From Glebionis coronaria (taxonomy: Eukaryota; Streptophyta; Magnoliopsida; Asterales; Asteraceae): DNA of 64,000 nucleotides. Numbering within the stretch: position 1 is the stretch's first letter; every line of letters starts with the position of its first letter. Positions 11,272 to 22,730 of this stretch are shown piece by piece. The stretch spans positions 102,377,237 through 102,441,236 of the forward strand of contig CM046878.1 of assembly GCA_025667525.1 (NCBI GenBank). The letters are read 5' to 3'. Position numbers and translations under genes: made by a program. The notes beneath the pieces are model-generated. The model ran no database searches, was not told where the DNA came from, and saw only the letters and a program-made list of their open reading frames with translations.

Positions 11272-13234
11272 ATTATGGTATCAGAGCGCAAGGTTCGACC
11301 TGTAGGCTCTAAAACTTGACCTGTGACTAGTGGGTAGTCACCAGGAATTTACCAAATTTTGGCGATGTTGTCTTTCATGTTTCTCATGTACTTATCAGTC
11401 AGTTTTCTTAAAATTTTGACTAAATAAAAGGTTGGTACATGACTGGCCATATATAGTCGCATGTGTTTTTCTACGAATTTTGTTTTGGTGAACCGACCCA
11501 TAGGCGTTCACCCTTGCCCGTTCAGAGTTTGTATTGGTAAACCGACCATAGGCGTTTACCCTTAGTCATGTCAGATTCATGTTTTCGGTCGAATGTTATT
11601 AGGTGAACTGACCCATATGCGTTCACCATTTCTCAGGTCCACTTTCGTGCTTTTCTGTCGAATGATGTCTTGTGAACCGATCCACAGTTGTTCACCTTTG
11701 TCATACCAGGACATTTCATAAACTTTGACAAGTATGGATTGGAATACAGCCAACCATATTTAGTCCCAGATAATAAACTTCTATTCATGACAATTCTCAT
11801 AAATTTTTTGACAAATATGGATCGAACCAGAACTGCCCATACTTAGTCACATGTTTTCTTCCTTGGATTTTGTTGATTGAACCATAGCCACCCACATCAG
11901 TCGATTAGACTTTTTATGTTCTTTGTAACAGTCGAGTTCTCATGCTATCACATTGATGTCGTTTTCATGCTGATTCAGTTCCATGTCTCCTTACGAGGAT
12001 TATGTTTCAGTAAGGTGCTAATGCTTTCATGCTAAAATACAGAGGAATTACAGAAAAATCCTGCTTCCATAATAAATCATGATTGGCCCTCATTAATCAT
12101 GTTTCATGCTGACCATTGTTTGGAACTTCAATTAAATCATACTTTCGAGCTCTCTATACGACCAGCATTAAGTCTACGCAGAAATTGTCAGCATATCATG
12201 TTACCCATTTCAGTTCAGTTTGCTAACAGTTTAAATCAGTTTATCTTTACTTTGATCATGTCAGACGATTGACACCAGTATCAATCATATCAACAAATTT
12301 TCAGCGGTACTACACGTACAATATTTAGGTGTACTCCATTTACCTTACTTCATGGGCACTGTTGATCGATCCTTAATCATCTCAGGCGTTTCCACTTGTC
12401 GATATTCTACTAGATGATGATGATGCTTGTGAATTGAAGATTTTACCAGATACTGATGATGCTAACACTTCGAAGATCTCACGAATGCTGATGTTGCTGA
12501 TACGTTGGAGATTTCACAAGATGCTGATGCTGCTTATACTATGAAGACTCTTCAGAACAAGGACGAAAAACTGAAAATTTGAAATTCCTGACAAGACCAT
12601 ATTTCAACCATCAGACGCTACCATTCCATTTCATGCTTTTACTTCCTCAATTAGATGTCACACTTCACACATCTGTTTTTTAGTCAGAAGAGTGGGAACC
12701 GGTACCCAACCAGCCACTCAGCAGATTAGTTACAGAAATCACAGTCGTTATAATGACCGTCATGAAACTGACAGACAAAGCGGTGATAACAACCACCGTG
12801 CTTATATTAACCAGTCAGTAGCCATCAGAACTCCAGAACGGACTTGACCAGAGATACAGAGGTCAGCAGTGTAACCGGTCCGCCAACCCTAGCTGTTACC
12901 AACATTTTTAGCCTTGTTTAGTCTCACTTACTAAAACACATGTCAAGATATCAGTCAAGACACAGACCTTAAGTATTCTTCTGAAGACAGTTGTCAGAAA
13001 CCAGTCACGGTACATGTCATAAGAGTGTTGTCTCGAGGTACAAGTCAAGACTCATAATTTCAGTATACCTTCTAAAACAGACCCTCGGAAATTCAAGGTA
13101 CCCTCCAAGGGGTATACCCGTTTTGTCATGCCATGCCTAAATTAAACCATTAAGGACTCAGTCACCACCACTGGAGTATTATCCAGGTTAGACACACATT
13201 ATTCATTCTGTGAGGTTACAAACGAACACATTCA

Positions 13235-14680
13235 GTGAAAGTTGTCATGTTTGCTTCAGTTATTCATATGTCAGCTTTATATAAATCAGGTATTACCTAC
13301 CTCCCAGCCAGAAAAGACTCCACTATATCACCCATATTTATGAAGGTTTTCCATTCGGTTAACGACGAGGTCCGTCTTACGAAATCCCAAATATATTCAT
13401 TATATTTTCTACCAGAAAATTCAGTACAAATTATTTCTGCCTTACAAGCACGTGACTTATCAGTCCATAGCTACGAAGACTTTATAGCTACCAGTTATAA
13501 TCCACTTCTAAAGTCCCTTAAATACATGATCAGCAGATTATTCCAGAGTTTCCAGATGTCATTCCATAAAGTTTTCCAAAAATTCTTCCCTAACCACGAG
13601 ACAGGATTTAACATAGAACTTGTCTCAAGAACAGAACCTATTATCAGAACTCGTTATCGCAGGGCTCCGGCTAAATTAAAAGAGTTGCAGAATTAGGTGC
13701 CAGGGTTACCAGAGCGAGACTTAATCGCCCTAACACATCACCAGAAGGTGCACCGCTTTCTGTCCGTCAGGAAGAAGGCCGGCCAGTAACATGAGATCAT
13801 GTATCGACCACTGGAAAATTTACCAGATCACCATTTTTAATTGATATTCATTCCACGTATAGAAGGTTTATATGACCTGCTACGATGCCTTGAACATTTC
13901 TCCAGAAAATTTTTGATCACACTACCATCAGCGGCAAGAGGAAGAACGTGATGTTCTCTAGAGTGCTGCTGCACATACTATAGTCTCCCAAAAATTTTGA
14001 TTCATACTCCTGAGCTCCCTAATGCTCCAGCTAATTATGAAATTTACGAATAAAATTTGTCCCATGAATTCACAGACAAAATCGTCAGTATATTCATTGA
14101 TCACATTCTGATCTACTAAATTCCAAAGGAGAACGCGGGATCATCTTCTCACGGACATGCAGATTTTCAGATAGAAAAATAAAATAAAATATAAGAGCAT
14201 CTTTTCAGATGTATATCACAGACGAACAAAGTGGCATTTCTGAGCCACCATATTTCAGCAGAAGGCAATTTTAGATAATCCTGCGAAGGTGAAGGCCATC
14301 ACTTGATGGTCCCGACCGACGCCTGTGAACGGAGTACAAAATTTTCTAGAACTCAATTGACTGCTACCGCAGAAACTACTGACAGATTTACACCAGATTT
14401 CCATGACTATTCAACCAGATTTCCACCAGAATGTCCCATAATCCGAGGCAGAATCTTGACATAAGTAGTATCACACATTGATGCAGCTATGCTCATATCT
14501 AGATTCCTTACATACCGCAGGTTCAAAATAGAACGCCGTCATGTTAGTTACTACAATCCTTAGAAATTTCTGAATAGAAATGAGACGAAATTTCATGAAA
14601 TCATTATCAGTTACCACGGACTCTGAAAAAGTATGGTACTATCTAAGTCATCGGTAACCATGTAATCAACTTGCGCGTAT
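13235..14680 (+). pseudogene. Decayed gypsy pol: protease-RT linker and RT relics
   Basis: The frame at 13235-13696 ends with the segment that precedes chromovirus RT (FNIELVSRTEPIIRTRYRRA then PAKLKELQ). Fragments of RT follow in mixed frames: about 14040-14130 resembles the palm region around the catalytic IDDILIYSK box, but the box itself is mutated; about 14280-14350 resembles the NPAKVKAIT...W stretch before the thumb. Many stops and large deletions are present, and the protein is dead. No integrase was recognised. The upstream interior (11290-13230) contains only decayed sequence. Confidence 0.6.
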
Positions 14681-14769
14681 TCTTTCATCCGAAAGAATTA
14701 CACAGTAGTGGGCCTGTAGAAATTCAACAATAAATCGTAAAATTTCACGGTATTCCATCAACCATCATA

Positions 14770-14905
14770 ACATATGGAAAATTTCACGTTCACGAATCAC
14801 GCTCACGTTCATGTTCACGAATCACGTTATGTTCACATTCACGTTCGCGTTTATGTTCATGTTCACGTTTACGTTCACCTTCACGTTTACGTCTCACGTA
14901 CACAG
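14770..14905. repeat. Imperfect hexanucleotide satellite based on TTCACG
   Basis: A run of TTCACG, TTCATG and TTTACG units with interruptions (for example GTTCACGAATCACG twice) covers about 130 bp inside the gypsy interior. A weaker continuation appears near 14970-14990 and in scattered form to 15260. Confidence 0.8.
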
Positions 14906-15769
14906 CTATGATTTTGTTCATAGTTTGTGCTATCTCATGACTTAAGTTAATTCTTGAATTCTTGACATTGTTCACGTTCAGGTTCGTGTTCCATCCCGCA
15001 ATACATGTTTCACAGATTACCGAATACGGTTATAGAAAGCTTAAGAAATCAAACTCAAGTTTAGCACAGTTTTCATACTCAGGCAGACGTTTCAGTCTCA
15101 TTCTGTATCATCTGGCATTCCTCCCTCAGGCAAATATGTTTATGATATGTCTAGTATCACTTTCACAGTATGATCCACATATCACGTTTACGACATATTC
15201 CATGCCCAACATTCATCAGATGATCGCGAACCACGTTCACCATTGCTCACGTAGCACGTTCGAAAATTTTCACGTAGTTCGTCCCTATATGTTTCAGCAG
15301 CTTGCTCAGAGATATAATTGTTACCTTTTCAGGATAATTTTACGTACCGTTTCATTTATACTACATGCTATAGCTTATTCATTCTATCAGATTCAGAAAA
15401 TCCATCTTACGTATGGACCCAGAAACTATTCAGCATCGTCCGGACAGAGTCATCAGGACTAAGATTTTCATTTTATTTAGACCTTGAAGGAGTCGTTTTG
15501 AGCGGGAAGCCATTCGGAACGGAGGAGTCCATCCGGACCTCTCATCCTTTTCCTTCAATAGATCCAGTTAAGTTCTTTCAGTCATGTCACATTCCATGTT
15601 TACTCCAGTCATATCACGTTATACCTTTCAGCAGCAGTATGTTCTAAATCAAGGATGAATGGTCTTTCAGCTTATATGTCTTTTCTTCCTTCATGCTTTT
15701 TCAACATATATGTCCTTTCAGCTTTTATAAATTCACCAACTTATTACCTTTAATTCGAGGATGAATTTC

Positions 15770-15856
15770 TCCTTTTTAGAGGGGAAGAATTGTAAAACCA
15801 CGGCATAATCGCATTCTTAATTTGAGGACAAATTATTTTTTTTAGAGGGGAAGAAT
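15770..15856 (+). repeat. Duplicated polypurine tract and LTR start
   Basis: TTTAGAGGGGAAGAATTGTA occurs twice, at 15775-15794 and 15841-15860, 66 bp apart. Only the second copy leads into the LTR; the first is followed by non-LTR sequence after AAACC. Both are preceded by a TTTGAGGAC/TTCGAGGAT phrase. The true 3' LTR therefore starts at 15857. Confidence 0.8.
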
Positions 15857-16266
15857 TGTAAAACCCGTATTTAAATCCTCGAATATTAAATACGCAGTCT
15901 CAGTTTATTTAAATACTCCAATAAAATAATTATTCAGAAAATATTATTAAGTTCAGAAAATATTACGTATCTATTATTTATTATACATAAAATAATTAAA
16001 CGTTAACAATAAGTACACAGCCTCAGTTTTAATTAAGTTCGAGACGTAATTATTTATTCAGAAAACAATTCAAAAAATAATTATTCCGTATTACGTACGT
16101 ATTTATCTCAGTCAAATAAATAAATATATGAGGGGTTTTAAAAGCGAACACGGAAGTTAAACGAAGCGAAACGAAAAATCAAGTATGCATTTGGGTCGCG
16201 GCTAAATAAAAGAAAAAGGAAGGAGTTTGGGCTTTGAGCCCACTACCACTACTAAACACAAATTAT
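15857..16266 (+). repeat. Truncated 3' LTR of the Tekay-like element
   Basis: Aligns over 410 bp with 8601-9010, by eye above 90 percent, including the end AAACACAAATTAT. After 16266 the sequence is unrelated to the 5' LTR and reads as minus-strand gag. The remaining ~2.26 kb of this LTR are absent from the window. Confidence 0.87.
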
Positions 16267-17390
16267 AAGGTGCGTAGTTCGCCGAAGCTATCGATGCTCC
16301 GGTGAGGGAGCTTTTCAAACCAATCGCGGGCATTGCCAAACAAGGTTGAAATAAACATCTGGCACCATATAGGTATCGGTCATCGTTCAATTTTAGCCTG
16401 TGTATCAAACACTTTTAGGTGATCGTCCGGATCACCAGATCTATCATAGGTTTTAACGCACGCCGGCATACGGCGCTTCTTTTCCTCAGAGTAGTTTTGT
16501 ATGCGAAGAGTAAAGGCGTCCTCCTTGTCGTCGCACCATGGAATGGAGATATCTTCCTCCTCTTCATCACGATAGTAGGGATCACTGTAGCATCCTTCAT
16601 CGTCCGATGGTGGTGGGGGGAATACCTAGGTCGGCGACGTCTGGGGGATGGTCATCTGAATCAGACCCCGAAGGGTCATGAGGGGGGGGGGGGGGGGTGC
16701 CCCACCTATATGATGGGCACTTTTGTGAGAAGGAGCTTCCTTCCCACTAGAGTTTATCCTACGACACACACTTGTGCGGCGATTGTCCACAGGAGTTTCC
16801 AACACCGGGCGTCCAATGGAGCCGTCGGATCTATCCCCATCTTCCTGGGCTTCTTGCAATTCTTGCATGATGCGATACCCTATGCGCTCAAACACATTCA
16901 TTGGTCGAGGGGTTTCCTCGAAGGAAGGCTGTTCATGAGCTCGCGTCTTCCTTCCCCTCTTCCGAGCTTAAGGGGGAGTACCATGCGTGGAGCTTCCAAA
17001 GTTAAGTCTGGAATGGAGATTCCGTCCCAGATTTAATCATGCCGAGATGCTTGGCATGATTCTGTCGAAATTTTGCGTGAGTACGCGCTCGAGGTCCTCG
17101 TCGTCGAGTGAACCAACTTCCAATTCTGCCTCGACCACTGTCGGCTTTTGCGGCTCCTTGGTAGGGGCCTTTGGCGCAGCTCCCGGATCGGGGTTATCCA
17201 TAGTGATGGTTGGTGGTGGGGTATTAATGGACGTGCCTGCCCCACCGAGAGACTGAAACGTGTTTCGATTATTTGGCCCTCCTGCTTGGCCACCCTGAGG
17301 CTGGGCGGAGGTGATTATCCCATCACCTACGGACTTCCGATTCCCAAGATTCGTGTTTCTTAGGTTTCCCTGAAAGTGTCCCTTCGTCAT
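16267..17390 (-). pseudogene. Ty3/gypsy (Tat-like) gag, N-terminal part, frameshifted and truncated
   Basis: On the minus strand a gag starts at 17390 (MTKGHFQGNLRN), runs with acidic and proline-rich stretches, and passes into a frame near 16560 with EEEEDISIPW and RIQNYSEEKRRMPA. Near 16440-16280 it reaches the start of the retrotransposon gag domain (DPDDHLKVFDTQAKIER, then GNARDWFEKLPHRSIDSFGE). A run of 16 G (C on the coding strand) at 16682-16697, plus other indels, shifts the frame. The gag domain is cut at 16267 by the junction with the Tekay-like LTR. The 205-codon plus-strand ORF here is its antisense shadow. Confidence 0.75.
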
Positions 17391-17454
17391 TTGGAGAGAT
17401 TGAGATTAAGAATGAGTTTAGTTTAGTGTATGTGTCCCACGGATGGCGCCAACT

Positions 17455-18175
17455 TGTTGATACAAAAGTTGGATGATCCTTACTTAACCCGAATTAGGCT
17501 TAATTCGGGTAGGCTAGGCTCCGGCTCTTGCACCAAGTGAATGTCTTGCTAAGATCCTGCACACTAAAACAACATGTGTTAAGCTTACCGTGGGCACGTG
17601 TCCCACGATTATACTCCAGCGTGAGAGTAAGTAATCGATTAGGGTTGATAATCAGCTGTAGGTTGAGAGTATAGAGAATGTGATCCCTTTGTGGAACCCT
17701 TAGGGGTTCCTTATATAGGCGGTGAAATCCTAATGGACTGTCACCGATGCTTCGGCCCCAAGCAAAGGATAAGAGCCATAATTAGTTTGATTGTTATCTT
17801 CTAATTATGGTTAGTGTATATCCTCTACTTTAGGGTAAATCCCAATCTTAATAAGATTGTGATTCTGTCTAACCCTGTACCGGTCGTGTCGGGCCGTGGG
17901 CCGCACACATCTATACGGCCACTGTTCATTCGAAACCCATAGGCTTAAATGACTTAACCCAACCCATTCGTGATGGGCCGGATGCGGGTAGTACCTGTGG
18001 GTTGGGTTCATGACCAAGTTGGGGACTATACGTCATCATTGCAACTAGCACCGTAGTGTTTTCGTTTGACGTGTTGTGTGAGCAACCATAAAGGCGACAA
18101 CTTAGTCGTTAAGTTTCAAGATCAAGATCAAGACCCGTTTATTTGACATGGTTTAACTAGGTCTAAATCTCAACA
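17455..18175 (-). repeat. 5' LTR of the minus-strand Tat-like gypsy element, with PBS
   Basis: On the minus strand the LTR starts TGTTGAGATT (from 18175) and ends TATCAACA (at 17455), 721 bp. It is followed after a few bases by TGGCGCCATCCGTGGGAC (about 17435-17452), a primer-binding site of the type used by Tat-group gypsy elements. A TATA-like TATATAAGG lies at about 17710-17718 on the minus strand. Gag follows about 60 bp downstream, which fits a 5' LTR. Confidence 0.82.
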
Positions 18176-18430
18176 CCGACCAGAGCATGAGCAACAGGAA
18201 GGTTCGAACTTGACTCATTTAATATCAAATATGCTAATCAAACTCGATATTTGTATATGAAATGTCCGTTTGAGATCATCATCTCAAACTCGATATTGAA
18301 GCTCGGGCTCAAGCTCGTTTATTTAACAAGATCTATGCCAAGTTGAAGCACGGGCTCTGATAGTCAAGCTCACACTAGAATAGAGTGTTTAGCGAGGAGA
18401 GCTTGTACAGTGCACGAGTAACTCTACTTG
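18176..18430. other. No recognisable gene
   Basis: Sequence with several alternating GCTCGGGCTCAAGCTCG-like phrases and no coding signature. It may be an old MITE fragment, but no ends could be fixed. Confidence 0.3.
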
Positions 18431-19066
18431 TTTACATAATCATATATGATTTTGGGATATCATATATACGAATCATATATGATTTTCTCATACGTGGTTG
18501 AAAAAAATAAAAAAAAATTGTCGAAAATATATACATGTGCCCCTCGATAGAAAGATGATTTAATTCTCCTTGGAATGGTGTAGTTTTTGTCGCTTAACGA
18601 TTTATCGTTTTTAAGATATTTATTTTTTTAGAAAGTGAAAAGTGATTTTTTTTTTAAAAACTGAGTGAATATGATTGATTGATGGGTATATGTTAAATTA
18701 GAATTACATGGATCTCATTTAAAAATTCGTATATGATAAATATGGTTAAGATTTGTTATACTAGTAATTGTTAGAAGTAACTTGTAAGTATTACTTAAAT
18801 ATACGATTTCAGAAACATATATGATTGGTGATACAAATCACATATAATCATATATGATTCGTGATACGAATCACATATAATTTCTCAAACGCGACTTAAA
18901 AGAAAACCGGAAACAAAGTTCGTCAAAAGTATATACATGTGCCCCTCGATAGAAAGATGATTTAATTTTCGTCGCGATGATATGTTTCATTTTGCGTAAC
19001 GATTAACGGTATGTCTGATATTTATTTATTTTTAAATGATAAAAGTTAGTTTTTTTCTTAGATAAA
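18431..19066. repeat. Pair of direct repeats of about 230 bp, offset about 402 bp
   Basis: Both copies carry the block ACATGTGCCCCTCGATAGAA followed by AGATGATTTAATT (first near 18533, second near 18935). Both have similar flanks: a preceding ATCATATATGAT palindrome, a following GCGTAACGATT/GCTTAACGATT and a T-rich end. The palindrome AATCATATATGATT occurs three times (about 18437, 18474 and 18846). No ORF or terminal structure identifies the family. Confidence 0.7.
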
Positions 19067-19212
19067 AAAAATGATTAGAAAAAGTATATACATTAAACTT
19101 AGACAATATAAGTAATCTTTTCAACAATTTAAGTTTTGTTGGTATGTAAGTAGTTAGACCATCCACAATGTTCTAAGTATTAAATAACTTGAATCATTTA
19201 TCATATTTCATA

Positions 19213-19820
19213 TCTATATACTACATATAAAGCATTTTATGCATTCTCTCTTCATTAAATATTTAAGTAATACAAATTTTAAATCATATTATACAAGTAA
19301 TTTAAGCTTGGTTTATAAACCATCTTATGCATTCTCTCATAAATAAATTTTTAAGTAACACAAATTTTAAAACATATTGTACAAGTCAATTAAGCATCAC
19401 CATCACTTTTATAAAATTAATTTTAATTAATACATGTTATAAAACATATGTTACAAGTACAAATTAATTAATATATTAAATACACTACCACTAAAAAATG
19501 AATAACACATCTTATTATGCATATTGTAGAACTTTTTTTTTGAACTACGAGTTAATAGTTAGTGATTCGAGCTTACAGTGACATCCAATTCGAGCATATT
19601 GTAGAACTGTTAAAACAAAAAAAAACTTTATATAACTTACAAGTTGGTGGTACATATGATTTTAAAATCGGACCATGTCAACAGGTTTAATCGAAGACTG
19701 GTGAAACCCGGCCGAAACCTATGCAAATGAGCGAACCAGGCCTGACCGAAATCATCTTCTTTACTTTTCTCCGATTAATCACAATGTACCCGCCGCCGCA
19801 TTGCGCGGGTACCCTGCTAG
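19213..19820 (+). mobile_element. Non-autonomous Helitron, 608 bp
   Basis: Starts with TC (TCTATATACTACATATAAAG) after an A at 19212. Ends with a GC-rich hairpin (arms CCCGCCGC and GCGCGGG around 19788-19809), then TACCCTGCTAG, and is followed by T at 19821. A TC start, a 3' hairpin about 10 bp before CTAG, insertion between A and T and no duplication are the Helitron hallmarks. It has no Rep/helicase. The sequence just left (from about 19157, GACCATCCACAATG) looks like a MITE start, so the Helitron may sit inside that MITE. Confidence 0.75.
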
Positions 19821-19823
19821 TTA

Positions 19824-21197
19824 TCTTATAAAGCATTTTGCAATTTTATTTTAAGAATAGTTGAAATTTCAACTTACAATATATAATACTATTCGTACAA
19901 GTAAAACAAACATGCATACTAAAAGTAAAAAACTTATAATATGTTACATCAAAACTTATAATTAATCACATTAAATTCTATAATTAAAACACCTCCTCAC
20001 CTCATTTTACAATTAAAAGAGCACATAGTACAAGTAATAAAACATCTTACAAATATAATTAATAGTATAATAATTACAACAATACAAATGTAATTAAAAT
20101 CTCACAATTAAAATACAATACTTACAAATATATGTGCATAATGTACAATGCGTACAAACATGACTAAAACATTAAACATACAAATATAATTAATACTCAT
20201 ATTTAAAACACCCCATTATATAAATATCCAATCATAACTACACATTTTACAAGTACAAGGAAACATAAAAACTCTTTTAAGCATTAAAATTTTCAAACTT
20301 CTTTTTCATAAGAAACATCCTTTTAATATATTGACAGAATACACATTCGAAAATGAAACTACACAATTTCATTATTTAAAAATACACATATTTATATTAT
20401 ATGTACAATTAACCAATATAAAACACATATTTTTTAATGTTATTCTTAAAACACATCTTAATACATCAAACAATTTAATAATAAAATGAGAAGTACATAT
20501 ACTTATACACATTATGTAAACTAATAACAAACACAAATAGGGGTGTCAAAAAAGCCGAACCGACCTGAACCCAACCTGAGTATATTCAGGCCAGGTTACT
20601 CGGGTACAAATTCTTCGCGTTAATCGGGCCAACCCGACTAACCCGAATTAAAAATAGGGCGGGTATCGGGCAATTTATTTTTGTATAACTCGGGTTTGGG
20701 TCAACCCGATTGACCCAAGTAAGATTTTTTTTATTTAAATTATATATAATTTATATTTAAAAAGGGTAAAAAAAAGTTTTTGTTTTACCCAATTCCATTG
20801 ACCCGAATTGATCGACCCGAGTAGACCCGACACGAACCCTTGTAACATGAGCTCAAATCGGTTCAGGTTTGGGTAACTTATTTTTAGTCTTGACCCGAAT
20901 TGGACCTGACCCGATTAACCCGAACTCGACAAACCCGACTCGATTCCCACCCCTAGGCACAAAGTTTATAAAATTATATGTTAATTTATATAGTTTTGAA
21001 AATCAAACTGGACCATAGATTCAAGCAGGAACAAGAGTGGCCGCCGGTTCAGATGTCAAATAAATTTCGTTCAAAAATGATCCGGAGAAATTCGTCCGAA
21101 AATTATTAAAACTAAATGAACCGGACCTGATCGACATTATTTTTAAACTGGTCAATCACATGGTACCCACCGTTGCATCGCGCGGGTACCCTGCTAG
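19824..21197 (+). mobile_element. Second Helitron of the same family, carrying a nested MITE
   Basis: Its 3' end (CCCACCGTTGCATCGCGCGG, then GTACCCTGCTAG, then T at 21198) matches the neighbouring Helitron almost base for base. A start TCTTATAAAGCATTTTGC after A at 19823 resembles the first element's start region. The two would then be almost back to back. The 5' end is less sure than the 3' end: the second 3' terminus could instead belong to one longer element sharing the first element's 5' end. A hAT-like MITE sits inside at 20538-20955. Confidence 0.55.
20538..20955. mobile_element. hAT-like MITE, 418 bp
   Basis: Terminal inverted repeat TAGGGGTG/CACCCCTA, continued by GTCAAAAAAGCC at the left and TCGATTCC at the right. 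Flanks AACACAAA (20530-20537) and GGCACAAA (20956-20963) give an 8-bp target-site duplication with six matches, the hAT length. The interior is rich in short ACCCGA/CGGGTT phrases and has no coding capacity. Confidence 0.65.
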
Positions 21198-21581
21198 TGG
21201 TATTCAATACAAATCACATTTAATCATTACAACTTTTATCAAAAACTTGTAATTTGTCAAACTATTTTAAAAAAGCTTTTAAAAAAACTTAAAGCGGAGG
21301 TGTCATGGCGCAAACCCACTTGTCGAGCCTAGCTGGAACCTTCGCCGCCCCTCGCCATATCTCTTTGCCAAACCTGTCTCCTATTCGCCGAGCCTTCGTC
21401 GCTGCAGCGGTGAGGCAACAAAGATGGGAGAGAAAATATAACCATTGGGGGCTCCGGTCGAATTATTTAAAAAACTTTTTTTAAAAATCTTTTTTTCTTA
21501 TATATATCCCTCATTTTTACACTTTTAAGACACAAATCTATTTATTATCTCTCCATCAAACAACAAAAATCATATAAAAAA

Positions 21582-22330
21582 ATGAGTGACTCAACTTATT
21601 TCGATTCGTCCGATCGTGAAGATATGACCGACTTAGATTACACAATGCAGCTTAACGAAGAAGATGAAGCCGAAGTTGAACGAACGCGTATATACATTAC
21701 TCGTGAACGTATGTCGCTGAGGCACGTTTAATGGCTGATTATTTTGGTCCATACCCAAAATATCCGTCTGGGTATTTTCAAAAGCGATATCGTATGCAGA
21801 ATTCACTATTTTTAGAAATAGTTCAAGATATTAAAAATTACATTCAAACAAACAATCCTCTACCCAAACACTTTCAATTTTTACTATTCGATATGATGCA
21901 ACGGGTTAAAAAAGTTTTAGTGTAATATGAAATGCACTTCTGCCATACGCCAATTGACTTTCGATACACTTCCGGATGCATTAGATGAATACTTGCAAAT
22001 GGGTGCACATTGCACACGCGATTTTCTTGATAATTTTATGATGTGTGTAATGGATTTGTTTCAACCCAGGTTTTTAAGAAAACCCACACCAGTTGACATT
22101 CAGAACCTATATGTCGCGCATAACATGATTTTGAAAAATCAAGGGTATGCGATATCTGAAGCGGCTGAATGTATGTTTGTCCACAGCCAAATATATTAAG
22201 GACATGGGTCGAGCGTTGTACAATCTTTCGGAGGAAACAAAAAGAAGTTCGTGATAAACCGACACATACAAGGCTTCAACAGTGCCTTATTGAGCATATT
22301 TGGGAACGTAATCAACCGCAAAATGAGTAG
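21582..22330 (+). pseudogene. PIF/Harbinger transposase relic with internal deletion
   Basis: The start (MSDSTYFDSSDRED, 21582) passes through a frameshift near 21715 into the conserved N-terminal part of Harbinger transposases (MADYFGPYPKYP). Next come KCTSAIRQL, ALDEYLQM and RFLRKPTPVDIQNLY (21929-22110). After 22199 the sequence jumps to a segment resembling the extreme C-terminus (about 22260-22330, ending HIWERNQPQNE, stop TAG). The DDE catalytic core between them is absent, so this is an internally deleted, non-functional copy, as in non-autonomous Harbinger derivatives. The element's ends were not firmly found; GC-rich sequence at 21290-21440 and 22500-22620 probably belongs to it. Confidence 0.82.
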
Positions 22331-22730
22331 TTTATTTTTATTGTTGTGTGTTTTGAATTTCCGTAATTTTTTTCATATCGTATATTTAAAATTCGTATTT
22401 GTAATTTTTATTTAAGTATTTATAATTTTAATTTGAATGAAATGAATTTTAATTTGTGTGAAAATGAAAAAAAGAAAAAATAAAAGATAGTGGTAGGATC
22501 AAAGTGGAGAGATGTTGGCTCCCCGCTAGTGAATGGGTATTTTAGTTAATTGTTTCGTGCAGATGTAGCGTTGATGTAGTAATTGTGAGGATAAGGTGGA
22601 GAAGCAAAGCCTCTCTATGATACACTCCTCTCTTATTTTACAATGTTAATAAACATAACAAAATACTTGTTAAAATAGTAAAAAGTATTTAGCTATTTCT
22701 TACACCGTGAATGATCTTACTTAAAACATA

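Larger units (their letters stand above)
8601..16266 (+). mobile_element. Ty3/gypsy LTR retrotransposon (Tekay/Del-like), decayed and 3'-truncated
   Basis: The first 410 bases of the 5' LTR (8601-9010) recur at 15857-16266, so these are the two LTRs of one element. A tRNA-iMet-type primer-binding site follows the 5' LTR, and a polypurine tract with the phrase GAGGACAAATT precedes the 3' LTR, as in Tekay/Del chromoviruses. The 4.6-kb interior holds only decayed pol pieces. The 3' LTR stops after 410 bp at a sharp junction with an unrelated minus-strand gypsy element. Lineage is inferred from long LTRs, PBS and PPT context. Confidence 0.85.

Noticed and set aside
13235..13696. A 153-codon host gene
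   Set aside because: The C-terminal part matches the segment before gypsy RT, and the position fits the interior of the element.
16419..17036. A 205-codon plus-strand ORF
   Set aside because: It is the antisense of the frameshifted minus-strand gag; its translation has no domain and runs through the G16 tract.
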